Shown: piece after piece, positions 11,101 to 22,225 of the stretch
Layout: each line of letters opens with the position of its first letter
How positions within the stretch are numbered: the stretch's first letter is position 1
From: Nematostella vectensis
Taxonomy: Eukaryota > Cnidaria > Anthozoa > Actiniaria > Edwardsiidae
Direction: 5' to 3'
Length of the DNA: 64,000 nucleotides
Assembly (NCBI RefSeq): GCF_932526225.1
Contig: NC_064042.1
Location: forward strand, 11,357,040 to 11,421,039
Position numbers and translations under genes: made by a program
The notes under the pieces: model-generated
What the model was told of the DNA's origin: nothing
The model's input: the letters and a program-made list of their open reading frames with translations, nothing else
Database searches by the model: none

Positions 11101-13137
11101 TTTGCGAAGTTTTATTACATTTATAACATTAGATAGTATGCCCGCCTGTTATACTTTTTAAACAAAAAAAATATCATGATAATAAAGTATAAGGGTCAAC
11201 TTATCTCATTTTGAAGAGAATGGATCACATGAGAAAAGTTCTTACTCACTAAATTATAAGAATTCCTTCAGGAATTTGTCTGGGTGGTCTGTTTTCTCCT
11301 TATTTAGAGCAATAAGTCCTTTAATAGCAAAGACATGCAACAATAATTATGCCAATAATGCCAATAATTATGTTTGCTTCAAAAACATTTTGTTACACCT
11401 AGTCATAGACTCGTTTTATGAAAATCATGTACAATATATATGAATCTCCAACTAAAAACCCTCGGTGTGTGAAAGATGGGCTCCAGATCCTAACGCGTTA
11501 AAAAGTAGGAGGATAAATTCAAAAGTGTGTCATTCACTCGGTCTCGACTAAATCTTTGTTCTAGCCGTAGAAGCGTGCGTAAATAGCAAAAGAATGAAAT
11601 GAAAAAGTGACCGTGCATTCCAGCATGGCATATGCGTTAAAAATAAACTTCCCTATTTTTTTTCCAAAATTTTGTTTATTTGGACTAAATAAAATTTTGT
11701 TATTATGCGTGAACCATTACTCTTTAGGATGAGGCACAATTTAGAAAATGAAAACGAATAAAACGCTCAAAATAATTTTATTCATGTCCTAGAGATTTTA
11801 TGCTAATGATCGAGCATGATTTTTCTTGTAACTTTCCTCTTCGCAATAAATCATGGTGGTGAGACACCGAGAGAGAGGGTAGAAAAGCAGCTAAAGATAA
11901 CCTCTTAAGCCTCTTTAAGCTAAGAAACATCACCTTTGGTACTCCGCCTGAAGAAGGAAAATGCCATTTATATGATAGTGTAGGCTGTTTCATTTGTGAA
12001 AGTTGTTTTACTAGCTTTTAAGCAAAGCGATTTAATCGAATCAAAATGTAAACATATGACCAATGATCGATATTAACAAAAACAAAATTGCAAAATAGGT
12101 TCTCTATCACAAGAGTCATCAACCAAAGTCCCTAATTTCTGAGGTTAAAGCGGTCCAATTCGAGAGAGCCCTTGTTTAAAACCTAATTTAAATCACGCAG
12201 TGCATGTTGCAGTGCCCCAAAAAGGTTAGTGAAAAAAGTTAAAAGACCCATTTTTAGCTATGGTTGCAAATCAGACTACCTTTGTTACATCAACCGTATG
12301 CTAGATCAAAGGTAAACCCCCGTGAGCCAACTAAGAGGTTATCAATGACAATTAATTTTATATTTTTAACTAAAAGCTTTTGAACAATAGTGCGATAAAT
12401 TTTAGTAAAGGAAAGAACCAAATACGTCCGATCTTCAAGATTTCTAAGAAATGATCATGTTAATGTGAATGATTTACGAAATGCGGCGACCAGCTTAGAA
12501 ACTTTGAGTAAAACAGCCTTTTAACTCAAACCCCCAAATGTACTGTTCGGTCGCATTTCTCCTCAGAAGCTCTCTTCCACCATATCAATATTTGTAGTGC
12601 GTTTCCTGAAAATTTTTTTAAAAGAATTCGGCTAGAAAAGTTGCTCACGCTAAAGTTTGAAATGTTTCAAAGTTGTGCTCAAGTACAGGCTTGGGTTTGT
12701 TATCATTGAGCTAGGTAGAAAGCTTGATAAGTTATCTTATCCCTGTTTAAAATGGCGTCGCATGGAATCGAGGACGCCGGACAGTGGCCTATGCAAATGA
12801 GCATAAGTAAGGTAAGTGTAAAAACCTAAGTAAGGTATGTGTAAAAACCTACAAAAATGTATGTTGAAATTTTGGGTGCTTTTTGTAAAAACTAACGATG
12901 TTTTTTTTAAATCATGCCTCTTTGAACAAAGGCTAGGAGAAAAGAAATAAACACCTAAACCTTCACAAAATACGTTTATTGAGTATTAACTTTTCCTGAC
13001 GTTGCCAAACTCTATTTTCAGCCGTTGCTAGGCTTCATCGGATTGTGGACTCACTAAAACCAGCAAGAGACCGAGCGAATGACATTGCTTGAGTGACGTG
13101 ACTTTCGCTAGTTTCAGCGCACCGTCTTTAGATCGTC
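8117..13137. other. Gene-poor region between FSTL1 and the P450
   Basis: This is 5 kb with no exon I can support. It holds the FSTL1 5' flank, long poly-C tracts near 8928-8946 and 9159-9192, a GGGGCGTAGCCAGG motif at about 8903 of the kind that starts many invertebrate interspersed repeats, and the inverted-repeat pair that bounds 11018-12804. The ORFs at 8478-8753, 9554-9748, 10916-11161 and 11778-11993 look non-coding. Confidence 0.5.
11018..12804. mobile_element. Candidate 1.8-kb DNA transposon bounded by ~52-bp inverted repeats
   Basis: The left end (11018-11070, starting ATGCTCATTTGCATAAGCCA) is the reverse complement of the right end (12748-12804). Agreement runs over about 52 bp apart from a 4-nt indel and one mismatch. 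The shared block includes CGTCCTCGATTCCATGCGACGCCATTTTA. The interior is AT-rich and shows no transposase ORF, so this would be a non-autonomous or dead element. I found no clear target duplication. Confidence 0.6.
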
Positions 13138-16100
13138 ATGTTGCTAGAAGCCCTGGGTGCAGTACTGTCCCTGCCATTCCTGGCCTTGTTCGTGTTCAGC
13201 GCTTATCTGCTTTACCAGCATTCCAGGTAAGGGAATGATCACCCAGGGGGGGGGGGGGGGGACGTTGGGGTTTGCGGTATTTAGGTGTTGCGGTGTTGGC
13301 CGTTTTTTTGGTACGATATTGCGGGAAAAGAGCAAAAAAAGCGAGGTGATGTGGTATTTCAAAACACTGCGAGATTTTGTTTTTTTTAAACAGCGGTATT
13401 GCGGTAAAATAATAAATATTGCGTTGTTGTGGTTTTAATTAGCCCTACACTGCGCGGGAATTGCCCGCGGAAAGGGACAATCTAGCGGGAAACCTTGGAA
13501 CCGTCGAGGTGTCGCGCATGCTTGAAACCTCGTCCTTCTGTGCGGTATGCGATACTTTCGATTTTTTACTGCGGTATTGCGTTTTTTCCCGAAAAATTTG
13601 TGCGGTATTGCGGTAATTAGACCCCCGCCCCCAAAAAAGGTTTGTTCCTGCATTTGTAGGAGTGTCTGGATAGCTCACCACTGTGAAGATCTGTAGCAGG
13701 CTTTGAAATATCGGGGGGAGGGGGGGGGATAAGCTGCGATCGTGCAGCTAACAAGTAGAAAAAACAATCCGTCAAACCACAATAATAACCTCAAGCTAAG
13801 AAAATGAGCTCTTCTGGATTTGTTATCGCATCATTTCTTGTGACGTCATTCTCTCATCAGATACGATCATCTACCTGGGCCCGCGCGCGATGGCTTTTTC
13901 AGCGGTCACATGCCGACTGTACGACGCAGGCGCACTCGAGAGAAGATCATCATTCACCAAATATGGGCTGACCTGGCCTCACAGCACATGCCCCTGTATG
14001 TATTCTGGTTTTTCCACCGTCCGGTGGTCATGATTTCGGACGCCAATCTGGTCAAGGAAGTCTTAATTAAACAGGATCTGCACAAGGATCCGTTCGGCTA
14101 TAATCATTTTGCAAATCTGTTTGGTCATCGGCTACTCGGTGGAAGTCTACTCTCAGAGGTGAGTGAGCACATGAACAAATATGCGCTTTGCATCATGGGA
14201 AACATATGCTGTACATTAGAAAATTCCTGTCTTTACAACCTATGTAGTAACAAACTACGAACACGGACGAACTGTAGGAATTACGCCCAATTTGTAGTAG
14301 TTATTTAACCTCCATTTTTGCAAAATACACGCTTTTGTCGACTATCACTCGTCCCGCGTCCGAAATGGTGGCCAAGACGAGTAGGGTTGAAGTAACCCCA
14401 AGCCTCGCCCAAACCTTCCCTATCCAGCTTAACCTTTCCCCCGTCCCCACTTCCACCACACCACCTGTCCCCTATCTCCGCCCTTCTCCTATATGCGCGG
14501 TCCATAAACAAACAAATAAATAAAATTCCTCACGTACTCCTCACCAATTCCACAGGTGGACCATGACAAGTGGAAGCATCAGCGAGCTCTGCTCAACCCA
14601 GCTTTTCATTACAAAAACCTTGTGGCAGCGCTCGGGGGATTCAACTCAAGCTGTGATATCTACCTGAAGAAACTGGCGACGCTTGCTGAAGATAATAAGG
14701 AGGTCTCCATGGCGGACGAGCTGGTGAGACTCGCACTGGACGTGGTTGGCAAGGTAAGGATAAAGGAGGGTGGGGGTGGAAAGTTATAGTAGTCTCTTGC
14801 TGAAAAGAAGAGGGAGCTCCCCATGAAAGAGGAGCTATTCAGACTAGCACTGGATGTCATAGGTAAGGTAAGGATGGGTGGGTGGGTGGATAGGATTAAC
14901 GGAGTGGAAGGGGTCGAACGTCTATTTAGAGGCCACTAAATAGAGAGGCGTTCGAGGCTCTGGAACCAGGGTAGTACAGAGTTTGCTTGCTGAGAGGAAA
15001 AGGAGGTGTCGATTGCAGAGTAGCTCGCGAGACCAGGACTAAATGTGTGGACAGGTTTGTGCTTATGGAAAAAAGGAACAGAAACCCACACTGGGCTTTG
15101 TAAGAAAAAAAAGATGGGAGGGGTTGGTCGCTTGCTTCAGAGAAAAAAGCGAATAAAATGCTTACGGAGTTGTTTTTCTAGATCAGTATTACTAAAAAAG
15201 AAACAATCCGAAAAAGTTCTTGACGACCCAAGCCAAGGCTAGTGTAGCTTGAGAATATTCTTCGTGGCTAATTGGAAAGACAGCCTCTTTTTACTACAGT
15301 AGTAAAGTCCTAATGCTGAGCCTTCCCCAGTAGGTCATAATATATATTCGTCTTACCCTCCCAAAAGATCGATTTTGGTTGTAAATCCTTATCATTTCCG
15401 CCCACAGGTTGCTTATGATCTTGACGTAAATTCAATCAACGCCCCAGACGCGCCCATTCCCGCCAACACGCGAACGGTACTAGAAGGCCTGGTACAGAGC
15501 TTTCGTAAGCCCTTCATCCGGTTCCAGCCCTCTACGTACGACTTTCAGCGCAAGTGCATTGAGTCGGTGGAGTTTTTGCGTGGAGCGGCACGAGGTAACT
15601 AAGCCGTTTAATAGCAAGGGGGATGGCGAAATAAGAGGAGAAAAGATGACGAGGTAACTAAGCCGTTTGATGGCAAGAGGGCTGGCGAAAGGGGGGGAGA
15701 AAAGAGCACGAGGTAACTAAGCCTTTTGATGGAAAGAGGGCTGGCGAAAGAGGGGGAGAAACGATGACGAGGTAACTAAGCCGTTTGATGGTAAGAGGGC
15801 TGGCGAAAGACGGGGAGAAAAGAGCACGAGGTAACTAAGCCGTTTGATGGGAAGAGGGCTGGCGAAAGACGGGGAGAAAAGAGCACGAGGTAACTAAGCC
15901 GTTTGATGGGAAGGGGGCTGGCGAAAGAGGGGGAGAAAAGAGCACGATGTAACTAAGCCGTTTGGTGGGAAGGGGGCTGGCGAAAGATGGGGAGAAAAGA
16001 GCACGAGGTAACTAAGCCGGTTGATGGGAAGGGGGCTGGCGAAAGAGGGGGAGAAAAGAGCACGAGTTAACTAAGCCGTTTGATGGAAAGAGGGCTGGCG

Positions 16101-19100
16101 AAAAAGGGGGAGAAAAGATGACGAGGTAGCTAAGCCGTTTGATGGGAAGAGGGCTGGCGAAATAAGGGGAGAAAAGATGACGAGGTAGCTAAGCCTTTTG
16201 ATGGGAAGAGGGCTGGCGAAAGAGGGGGAGAAAAGAGCACGAGGTAACTAAGCCGTTTGATGGGAAGAGGGCTGGCGAAAGAGGGGGAGAAAAGAGCACG
16301 AGGTAACTAAGCCGTTTGATGGAAAGAGGGCTGGCGAAAAAGGGGGAGAAAAGATGACGAGGTAGCTAAGCCGTTTGATGGGAAGAGGGCTGGCGAAATA
16401 AGGGGAGAAAAGATGACGAGGTAGCTAAGCCTTTTGATGGGAAGAGGGCTGGCGAAAGAGGGGGAGAAAAGAGCACGAGGTAACTAAGCCGTTTGATGGG
16501 AAGAGGGCTGGCGAAAGACGGGGAGAAAAGAGCACGAGGTAATTAAGCCGTTTGATGGGAGGAGGGCTGGCGAAAGAGGGGGAGAAAAGAGCACGAGGTA
16601 ACTAAGCCGTTTGATGGGAAGAGGGCTGGCGAAAGACGGGGAGAAAAGAGCACGAGGTAACTAAGCCGTTTGATGGAAAGAGGGCTGGCGAAAGACGGGG
16701 AGAAAAGAACACGAGGTAACTAAGCCGTTTGGTGGGAAGAGGGTTGGCGAAAGAGGTGGAGAAAAGAGCACGAGTTAACTAAGCCGTTTGATGGGAAGAA
16801 GGCTGACAAAAGACGGGGAGAAAAGAACACGAGGTAACTAAGCCGTTTGATGGTAAAGAGGGCTGGCGAAAGAGGGGGAGAAAAGAGCACGAGGTAACTA
16901 AGCCGTTTGATGGTAAGAGGGCTGGCGAAAGAGGGGGAGAAAAGAGCACGAGGTAACTAAGCCGTTTGATGGGAAGAGGGCTGGCGAAAGAGGGGGGGAA
17001 AAGAGCACGAGGTAACTAAGCCGTTTGATGGGAAGAGGGCCGGCGAAAGACGGGGAGAAAAGAGTACGAGGTAACTAAGCCGTTTGGTGGGAAGAGGGCT
17101 GGCGAAAGATGGGGAGAAAAGAACACGAGGTAACTAAGCCGTTTGATGGGAAGAGGGCTGGCGAAAGAGGGGGAGAAAAGAGCACGAGGTAACTAAGCCG
17201 TTTGATGGGAAGAGGGCTGGCGAAAGAGGGGGAGAAAAGAGCACCAGGTAACTAAGCCGTTTGATGGTAAGAGGGCTGGCGAAAGAGGGGGAGAAAAGAG
17301 CACCAGGTAACTAAGCCGGGTGGTGGAAAGAGGGCTGGCGAAAGACGGGGAGAAAAGAGCACGAGAGTCTTCCTAACATTACTCTGGTCATCATCAAAAC
17401 TAACATCATCATCATCATCACCGCCACCGTCATCATCATAATCGTCGTCGTCATCACTTTCACTGTCATCATCATCATCATCGTCGTCGTCGTCGTCATC
17501 ATTATCATCATCATTATCATCACCGTCATCATCATAGTCATCATCATCATCGTCATCATCGTCATCATCATTATCATCATCGTCGTCATCATCACCATCA
17601 TAACATAATCACTTTTATCATATCAAGAAAATTGTCGTTTTTCCCAAACGCGGAGAAAAGAGAATAACAGTGACTGTGACCATCTCTAGTGAATGGAGAA
17701 AGCCTCTGAAAAATGACTAAAATTGCACGGTACCAGACCCCTAAAACGACAACGTTTTCTTCATATGCATCGCCATCATCACTGATATTATCTCTATCAG
17801 CATCATTGCATTATTTTTGTTGTATATTGATTGCTAGGTGTGATCGAAGCGAGGCTGAAGGCGATGGCGGCTGAGGAAGACACCCATGACGACATCTTGA
17901 CGCACATCGTGAAAATCGGCCAACATAGCCCTGATACGACCATGGAAGACTTGATCGATCATTTCATCACCTTTATTGTCGGAGGTGTGTTCTGAGAGCT
18001 CATAGTAAAATGAGCTCTATAAGCCCTGCTTATAAAGCGCGCATAAGTGTTTAACAATCTTTGCTATAGCCAAAGATATTGAACACTTTGTTTTATCCCC
18101 AAAACTAAACGGACCACTAGCAGCACTTTACTCGAGGCTTTTAAAAAGGTGAAAAATCAGAAACACGAAAACTTCCTTAACATCTGTTGTAATGCTATTT
18201 TTCTTTCTTTGTTAAGGCCAAGAGACGACGTCTAATCACATGGCTTTTGCGCTTCTTGGAATCCTTTTGCACCCTGAGATTGAGCGCAGGTAGGCACTAG
18301 GCCTGAGATTGAGCGCAGGTAGGCACTAGGCCTGAGATTGAGCGCGGGTAGGCACTAGGCCTGAGATTGAGCGCAGGTAGGCACTAGGCCTGAGATTGAG
18401 CGCAGGTAGGCACTAGGCCTGAGATTGAGCGCAGGTAGGCACTAGGCCTGAGATTGAGCGCAGGTAGGCACTAGGCCTGAGATTGAGCGCAGGTAGGCAC
18501 TAGGCCTGAGATTGAGCGCAGGTAGGCACTAGGCCTGAGATTGAGCGCAGGTAGGCACTAGGCCTGAGATTGAGCGCAGGTAGGCACTAGGCCTGAGATT
18601 GAGCGCAGGTAGGCACTAGGCCTGAGATTGAGCGCAGGTAGGCACTAGGCCTGAGATTGAGCGCAGGTAGGCACTAGGCCTGAGATTGAGCGCAGGTAGG
18701 CACTAGGCCTGAGATTGAGCGCAGGTAGGCACTAGGCTAACACTGCTGTTATACATACTCTAGACGTGAGAAATCATTTGAAGTTTTTTTTTTTATAACA
18801 AGGATGGTATTTCAAACCAAAATGACCTCAGAAATGACTGCGCCCTTAACGCCAGAGAACGACGAAAAATTTAAATCTTTTCATAAAAACAAGCTCTTTC
18901 TGGCTACGTTTATGCTAAATAAGCTGCTGTTTGTTGTTATTTTGTCGCTGAAAGCCTGCGCGCGCGCAAGTTTGCCACCCAAAAAGTCATGTGATCTGTT
19001 AAGGCAAGTCGCCTATTAAGCTGGAAATGCGCGATGGTAGTTGTAGCGGCGGTTCTATTAGTCTATCCTTCGCTATGCTACATCCCGAAATATACATGAC

Positions 19101-20736
19101 AACCATGTGACGTCACTTATGATTGACACATGCAGGATAGTAGCCGAGGTGGACGAGGTCTTAGGCTCCAGGCAACACGTGACCCAAGAGGACTTGAATA
19201 AGATGAAGTACCTCGACCAGTGTATGAAAGAGGCCCTGCGCCTGCATCCACCTCAGCCAGCGGTCACTCGCACAACCAAGGTAAGCCATTCATTTCTATA
19301 TAACGTTATCTTAGAAATAGAGCCTTACATCTCTTACACTTAGGCTTCCCTAGGAATCTGCCAGCTCGTTAATTACTTAACAGCCAATTAGCCAACCATT
19401 TCAAGGTTTTTGACATTGTTGAACAAGGATAAGTATTTAATAAAACTTATTAAAATAAGTTTAAAGCCCGTAAGTTACTGATGACAATCAGATCCATAAT
19501 GGTTGCGTTTAGCTCATTTGAAACGCTATCACGTGACCTCACGTGGTAGTCGTAATGATGAAGATGATGATGGCGATGATGATGAAGATGGTGGTGATGA
19601 TGGTGGTGATGATGATGACGGTGCAATGGAATAAGCAAAACATTAAAGTCAGAGACAGATAAAAATAAAATAAGGACATTATTTCTACAGTAGCGAACAA
19701 AGTTAGTGGAGTTTACAGTGCAAACGTCCGCGTCCTCAATTGACCGTGGTTTTACGGAAAACGGCTGAAATGTATCAGACAGAATGCATTTCCTGTGCTG
19801 CTTTTGAGTTCTGAATCAAATTTCATTGTTTTCTGCCAACGGCGTCCGCGTTGCCGTCGCCGTTGCTTAAGGTCCCAAATGATGATGATAATGATGATGA
19901 TTATGATGGTGATGAAAGAGTGAAGTTCATTTCCAATTTTCCCGCCAACAGAAAGAGACAAAGCTCGGTAATTACGTCATTCCCGCGGGCACTAGCGTCA
20001 TGTGTGATGTCCACGTGCTTCACCATCATCCCAAGTACTGGGACGACCCGGAGAAATTCGACCCTGAACGATTCAACGATGAAAACAAACTCAAGGTATT
20101 CAACACATGCAGCCCAATCACGCCGCCTTTTTACGCTACCGCACAATACCGAGTTACCAAAAGAATCTATTTCCATCGGCTAATTCAAGCTAGTAGCTGA
20201 TCTACTTTCCATCAAATATCATTTATAAAGTATCATAAAGACATTGATCGTAGATCATAAAGACATCGATCAAAGATCATGGATCATAGACATGGATCAT
20301 AGATGGTTATTTTAAAGTTTTCTTTCGAACAGACTGTTGTATTTTCCGATGTAAATAAAAACAAAGGAGTGGTTGATCGACATTCTTTAAAGGCTGGAAA
20401 ACTTCCCTCCCTTTCTTATCCCCTCATTAAAAAACATTACCCGTGTCCTCCTTTCTCCCGCTTCACGCATTACCTTTCTTAGCGCATCCCAACCCTCCCC
20501 CTCTGAGTACGGTTGTTTGCTCTCCGCAGGTCGAGCACTATGCCTACTTCCCATTCTCCCTCGGTCCGCACAACTGCATCGGTACTCAGTTCGCGCAGCT
20601 TGAGACCAAGTTGGTTTTGGCGCGAACGTTCCAGACGTTCAAGATGACTTTGGTACCAGGACAGGAACTGAAAGCGGTGGAACAAATGACGACTCGACCC
20701 AAGGACGGCGTGCGCGTCCACTTAGAGTTGCGCTAG
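13138..20736 (+). CDS. Cytochrome P450, CYP46A-like (cholesterol 24-hydroxylase family)
   Basis: Nine exons: 13138-13226, 13861-14158, 14556-14753, 15408-15594, 17838-17984, 18217-18289, 19136-19280, 19952-20095 and 20530-20736. They close in phase to 495 residues (human CYP46A1 has 500). Visible features are an N-terminal membrane anchor (LSLPFLALFVFSAYLLY), a proline hinge (DHLPGPAR), a WKHQRALLNPAF C-helix, the I-helix oxygen-binding motif GGQETT, K-helix ExxR (EALR), DPERF, and the heme-Cys signature FSLGPHNCIG, followed by a FAQLETK segment typical of CYP46A. The consensus Arg before the heme Cys is His. The family is ER-bound and hydroxylates sterols. The substrate here is inferred only from family, and CYP4-like or CYP3-like clans are alternatives. 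The introns contain tandem arrays at the donors of exons 3, 4 and 6. Confidence 0.93.
13240..13640. repeat. GCGGTATTGCGG-type low-complexity repeat in P450 intron 1
   Basis: A poly-G tract is followed by scattered GCGGTATT and GCGGTGTT motifs in the 13270-13425 and 13540-13620 blocks, ending in a short C-rich tract. It looks like a decayed interspersed repeat. No terminal repeats or ORF could be defined. Confidence 0.4.
14660..15060 (+). repeat. Decayed duplications of the P450 exon 3 3' end and donor
   Basis: The exon 3 end (LAEDNKEVSMADELVRLALDV..., donor GTAAGG at 14754) recurs at about 14795-14868 as a readable LAEKKRELPMKEELFRLALDV with its own GGTAAG donor. It recurs again at about 14990-15055 in a form broken by a stop (GCAGAGTAGCTC). 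The distance from the first to the second donor is about 115 bp and from the second to the third about 185 bp. The first duplicate is well enough preserved that use as an alternative exon cannot be excluded. Confidence 0.75.
15592..17364 (+). repeat. 59-bp minisatellite, about 30 copies, starting on the exon 4 splice donor
   Basis: The array starts inside the last codons of exon 4 (15594 is the exon end). Every unit contains a copy of the junction, most often GCACGAG|GTAACTAAGCC, followed by a GGGCTGGCGAAAG and GGGGAGAAAAGAG tail. The spacing between the first two units is exactly 59 bp, and 1772 bp / 59 gives 30 copies. Variant units carry GATGACGAG in place of GCACGAG, GTTAACT, or CACCAGGTAACT. 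59 is not a multiple of three, so use of a later donor would shift the frame. Confidence 0.95.
17395..17605. repeat. CAT/CGT trinucleotide microsatellite
   Basis: About 210 bp of interrupted CATCATCGTCGTC repeats lie in the same intron, just after the 59-bp array. The Met-rich ORF on the minus strand (17311-17601) is a by-product of it. Confidence 0.9.
18273..18736 (+). repeat. 29-bp minisatellite, 16 copies, starting on the exon 6 splice donor
   Basis: The unit is CCTGAGATTGAGCGCAG|GTAGGCACTAGG. Its first 17 bases are the last coding bases of exon 6 (exon end 18289) and the rest is the first 12 bases of intron 6. 464 bp / 29 gives 16 copies that are almost identical (one has GCGCGGG). High homogeneity suggests recent expansion. 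29 is not a multiple of three. Confidence 0.96.
19555..19915. mobile_element. Truncated MITE (copy 2 of the 42.4-kb element) in a GAT microsatellite
   Basis: Positions 19622-19878 match the reverse of the element at 42364-42732 (GCAATGGAATAAGCAAAACATT..., GTTTTACGG..., then CGTTGCTTAAGGTCCC at the end). The left end is replaced by a GATGATGAT tract (19555-19620), and a similar GAT tract follows the right end (19879-19915). Insertion into, or expansion at, a GAT microsatellite would explain this. Confidence 0.7.
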
Positions 20737-21683
20737 ACTAGAGCGAAACTGGTGACAAATACCGTGATAAGATCGTGTTCAACTTTATCGAGATGCGCTG
20801 GAATTGGGGCGAAAGTAATATGAATTTAATAATACAATCCCATCCCACTTAGCCGAAATTCGATTTACTGTGGAGGGACTATATGATAAATAAAATAGTA
20901 CGATCAGACTCGTTCCACTCTGGGGGGAGACCGGACTGTTAACTGTAATGAAATACGTCTTGAAAATATTGCGTCCGCATACTGTGCCATTACAGTATTA
21001 AAGTTGGGTCCAGTGCAGTGCACAAGAAACATGATTTTTAGTCTTCTCGCAGGCGTTAACACTGTGTTTTTCAAGTCGAGTCGCGGCCGTCATCTTGTTT
21101 TCGCGCGTCAAAGTAAAATCAAGAAAAAACGCGCGTTATGTCCTCAGAACCGGCTGTGTGTTTGTTGAAATGATTATGTGCTAGAATGCGGGGTAATCAT
21201 GAATAACCACAATCACAACAGCATTCAAAGGCTTTGCTTGCGTCCACTTGAAGAGGAGTTGCGCTTTAATTTGGAGAAACTTTTTATATACCACTTAATA
21301 GTATAATTTGCGTTGGCGAAACGTTCCAAGCATTTATACATCAAACAGGAAGCGTTAGATGTAAAAATATACAATAATTACAAAAGCGGGCCGTTCTGTT
21401 TTTTTTTTTGTGATAAAATTTTGTGAACAAAAAATCAACACGTTTAACAATATGTTTTCATCAACACATTAGAATAAATACAAGCAGCAGTCAATAGCAG
21501 AAGAATATCTTATTGGTTACCTAGAATTCAAATCAAGTGAATCTGATTATGAGTGCTTCCAAGGCCCCCCTCGTCACTAAGTAACCACGCAAGCGTGATG
21601 CATTTAACACTGGAAATCACATCTCCACGTCCTTTCGGTAAACTCCGCTTAAGAGTCGAGAAGGGAACTTTTCTATAATAATC
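20737..21683. other. Intergenic, P450 to secreted-protein gene
   Basis: This holds the P450 3' flank and then AT-rich DNA with no ORF of note. No repeat or promoter motif beyond the AATAAA at 20889 is apparent. Confidence 0.5.
20889..20894 (+). promoter_or_regulatory. Candidate poly(A) signal of the P450 gene
   Basis: AATAAA lies about 150 bp after the P450 stop codon at 20736, a normal distance for a 3' UTR. Confidence 0.45.
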
Positions 21684-22225
21684 ATGAATAAGACAAGATG
21701 GCGGCTCCACGCATTCGTGTGTCTTTTATGGATTAGTGCAGTTGTCGCTATACCAATTTTAGATGGTAAGTTTACGTAATAGAAGATTTTTTTCTGAAAA
21801 TACGGAAAAAAGATGCATAAATGTAAGGGGAGTTTCAGGGAATTTGTTTGAATACCGTCATTACAGTCGGCTTGAATTTTCCGAAAGTTTTGGGGTTTTA
21901 ATTGCCCCCTTATGTACTATATAAGAAACTAAATCATACATAGTGTGTCTGAACAAAACAGGATTTTGGCAAAACAGGTAATGATGATATGTTGATGATG
22001 ATGATGGTGATGGTGATGGAAAGGACAAGGCGATGGTAGTGATGATGATGATGGTGGTGGATGATAGTGATGGTGAAAGTGAAGATTAGCGTTGATGGAA
22101 GCTGTGTTGATAATTATGATTGCCATTACATTCAGAGGAAAAAAGGAATCTGTGTTCTGGAGAGCCCGACCTTGCTGCGTGCCTCAAAGAGGTGGAAGAT
22201 GCTAAGGCGTCCACGGAAAATGCAG
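21684..22225 (+). CDS. First two exons of a small secreted or ER protein, unidentified
   Basis: Exon 1 (21684-21765) encodes MNKTRWRLHAFVCLLWISA plus VVAIPILD, a clear signal peptide or anchor. Its donor is GTAAGT. Exon 2 (22136-22225, acceptor ATTCAG, donor GTAAAA) continues in phase with a hydrophilic segment that includes NLCSGEPDLAACLKEVEDA, and ends in phase 1. No third exon could be fixed. Reading through the second donor would stop after about seven more codons, giving a secreted peptide of about 64 residues. An AAGATGGCGGC motif overlaps the start region. The family is not recognised. Confidence 0.5.
21980..22080. repeat. GAT-rich microsatellite
   Basis: Interrupted ATGATGATGGTGATGG repeats of about 100 bp lie in intron 1 of the small secreted-protein gene. 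The His/Ser/Pro-rich ORF on the minus strand (21929-22126) is an artefact of it. Confidence 0.85.

Noticed and set aside
17311-17601. Met/Thr-rich 96-codon ORF
   Set aside because: Translation of the CAT/CGT microsatellite.
15592-18736. Regular direct repeats that could suggest a CRISPR array
   Set aside because: Units are contiguous with no unique spacers, lie in a eukaryotic intron and contain splice junctions. They are minisatellites.
13138-20736. Horizontal acquisition of the P450
   Set aside because: Intron-rich structure and CYP46A-like motifs fit vertical animal inheritance; nothing bacterial is seen.
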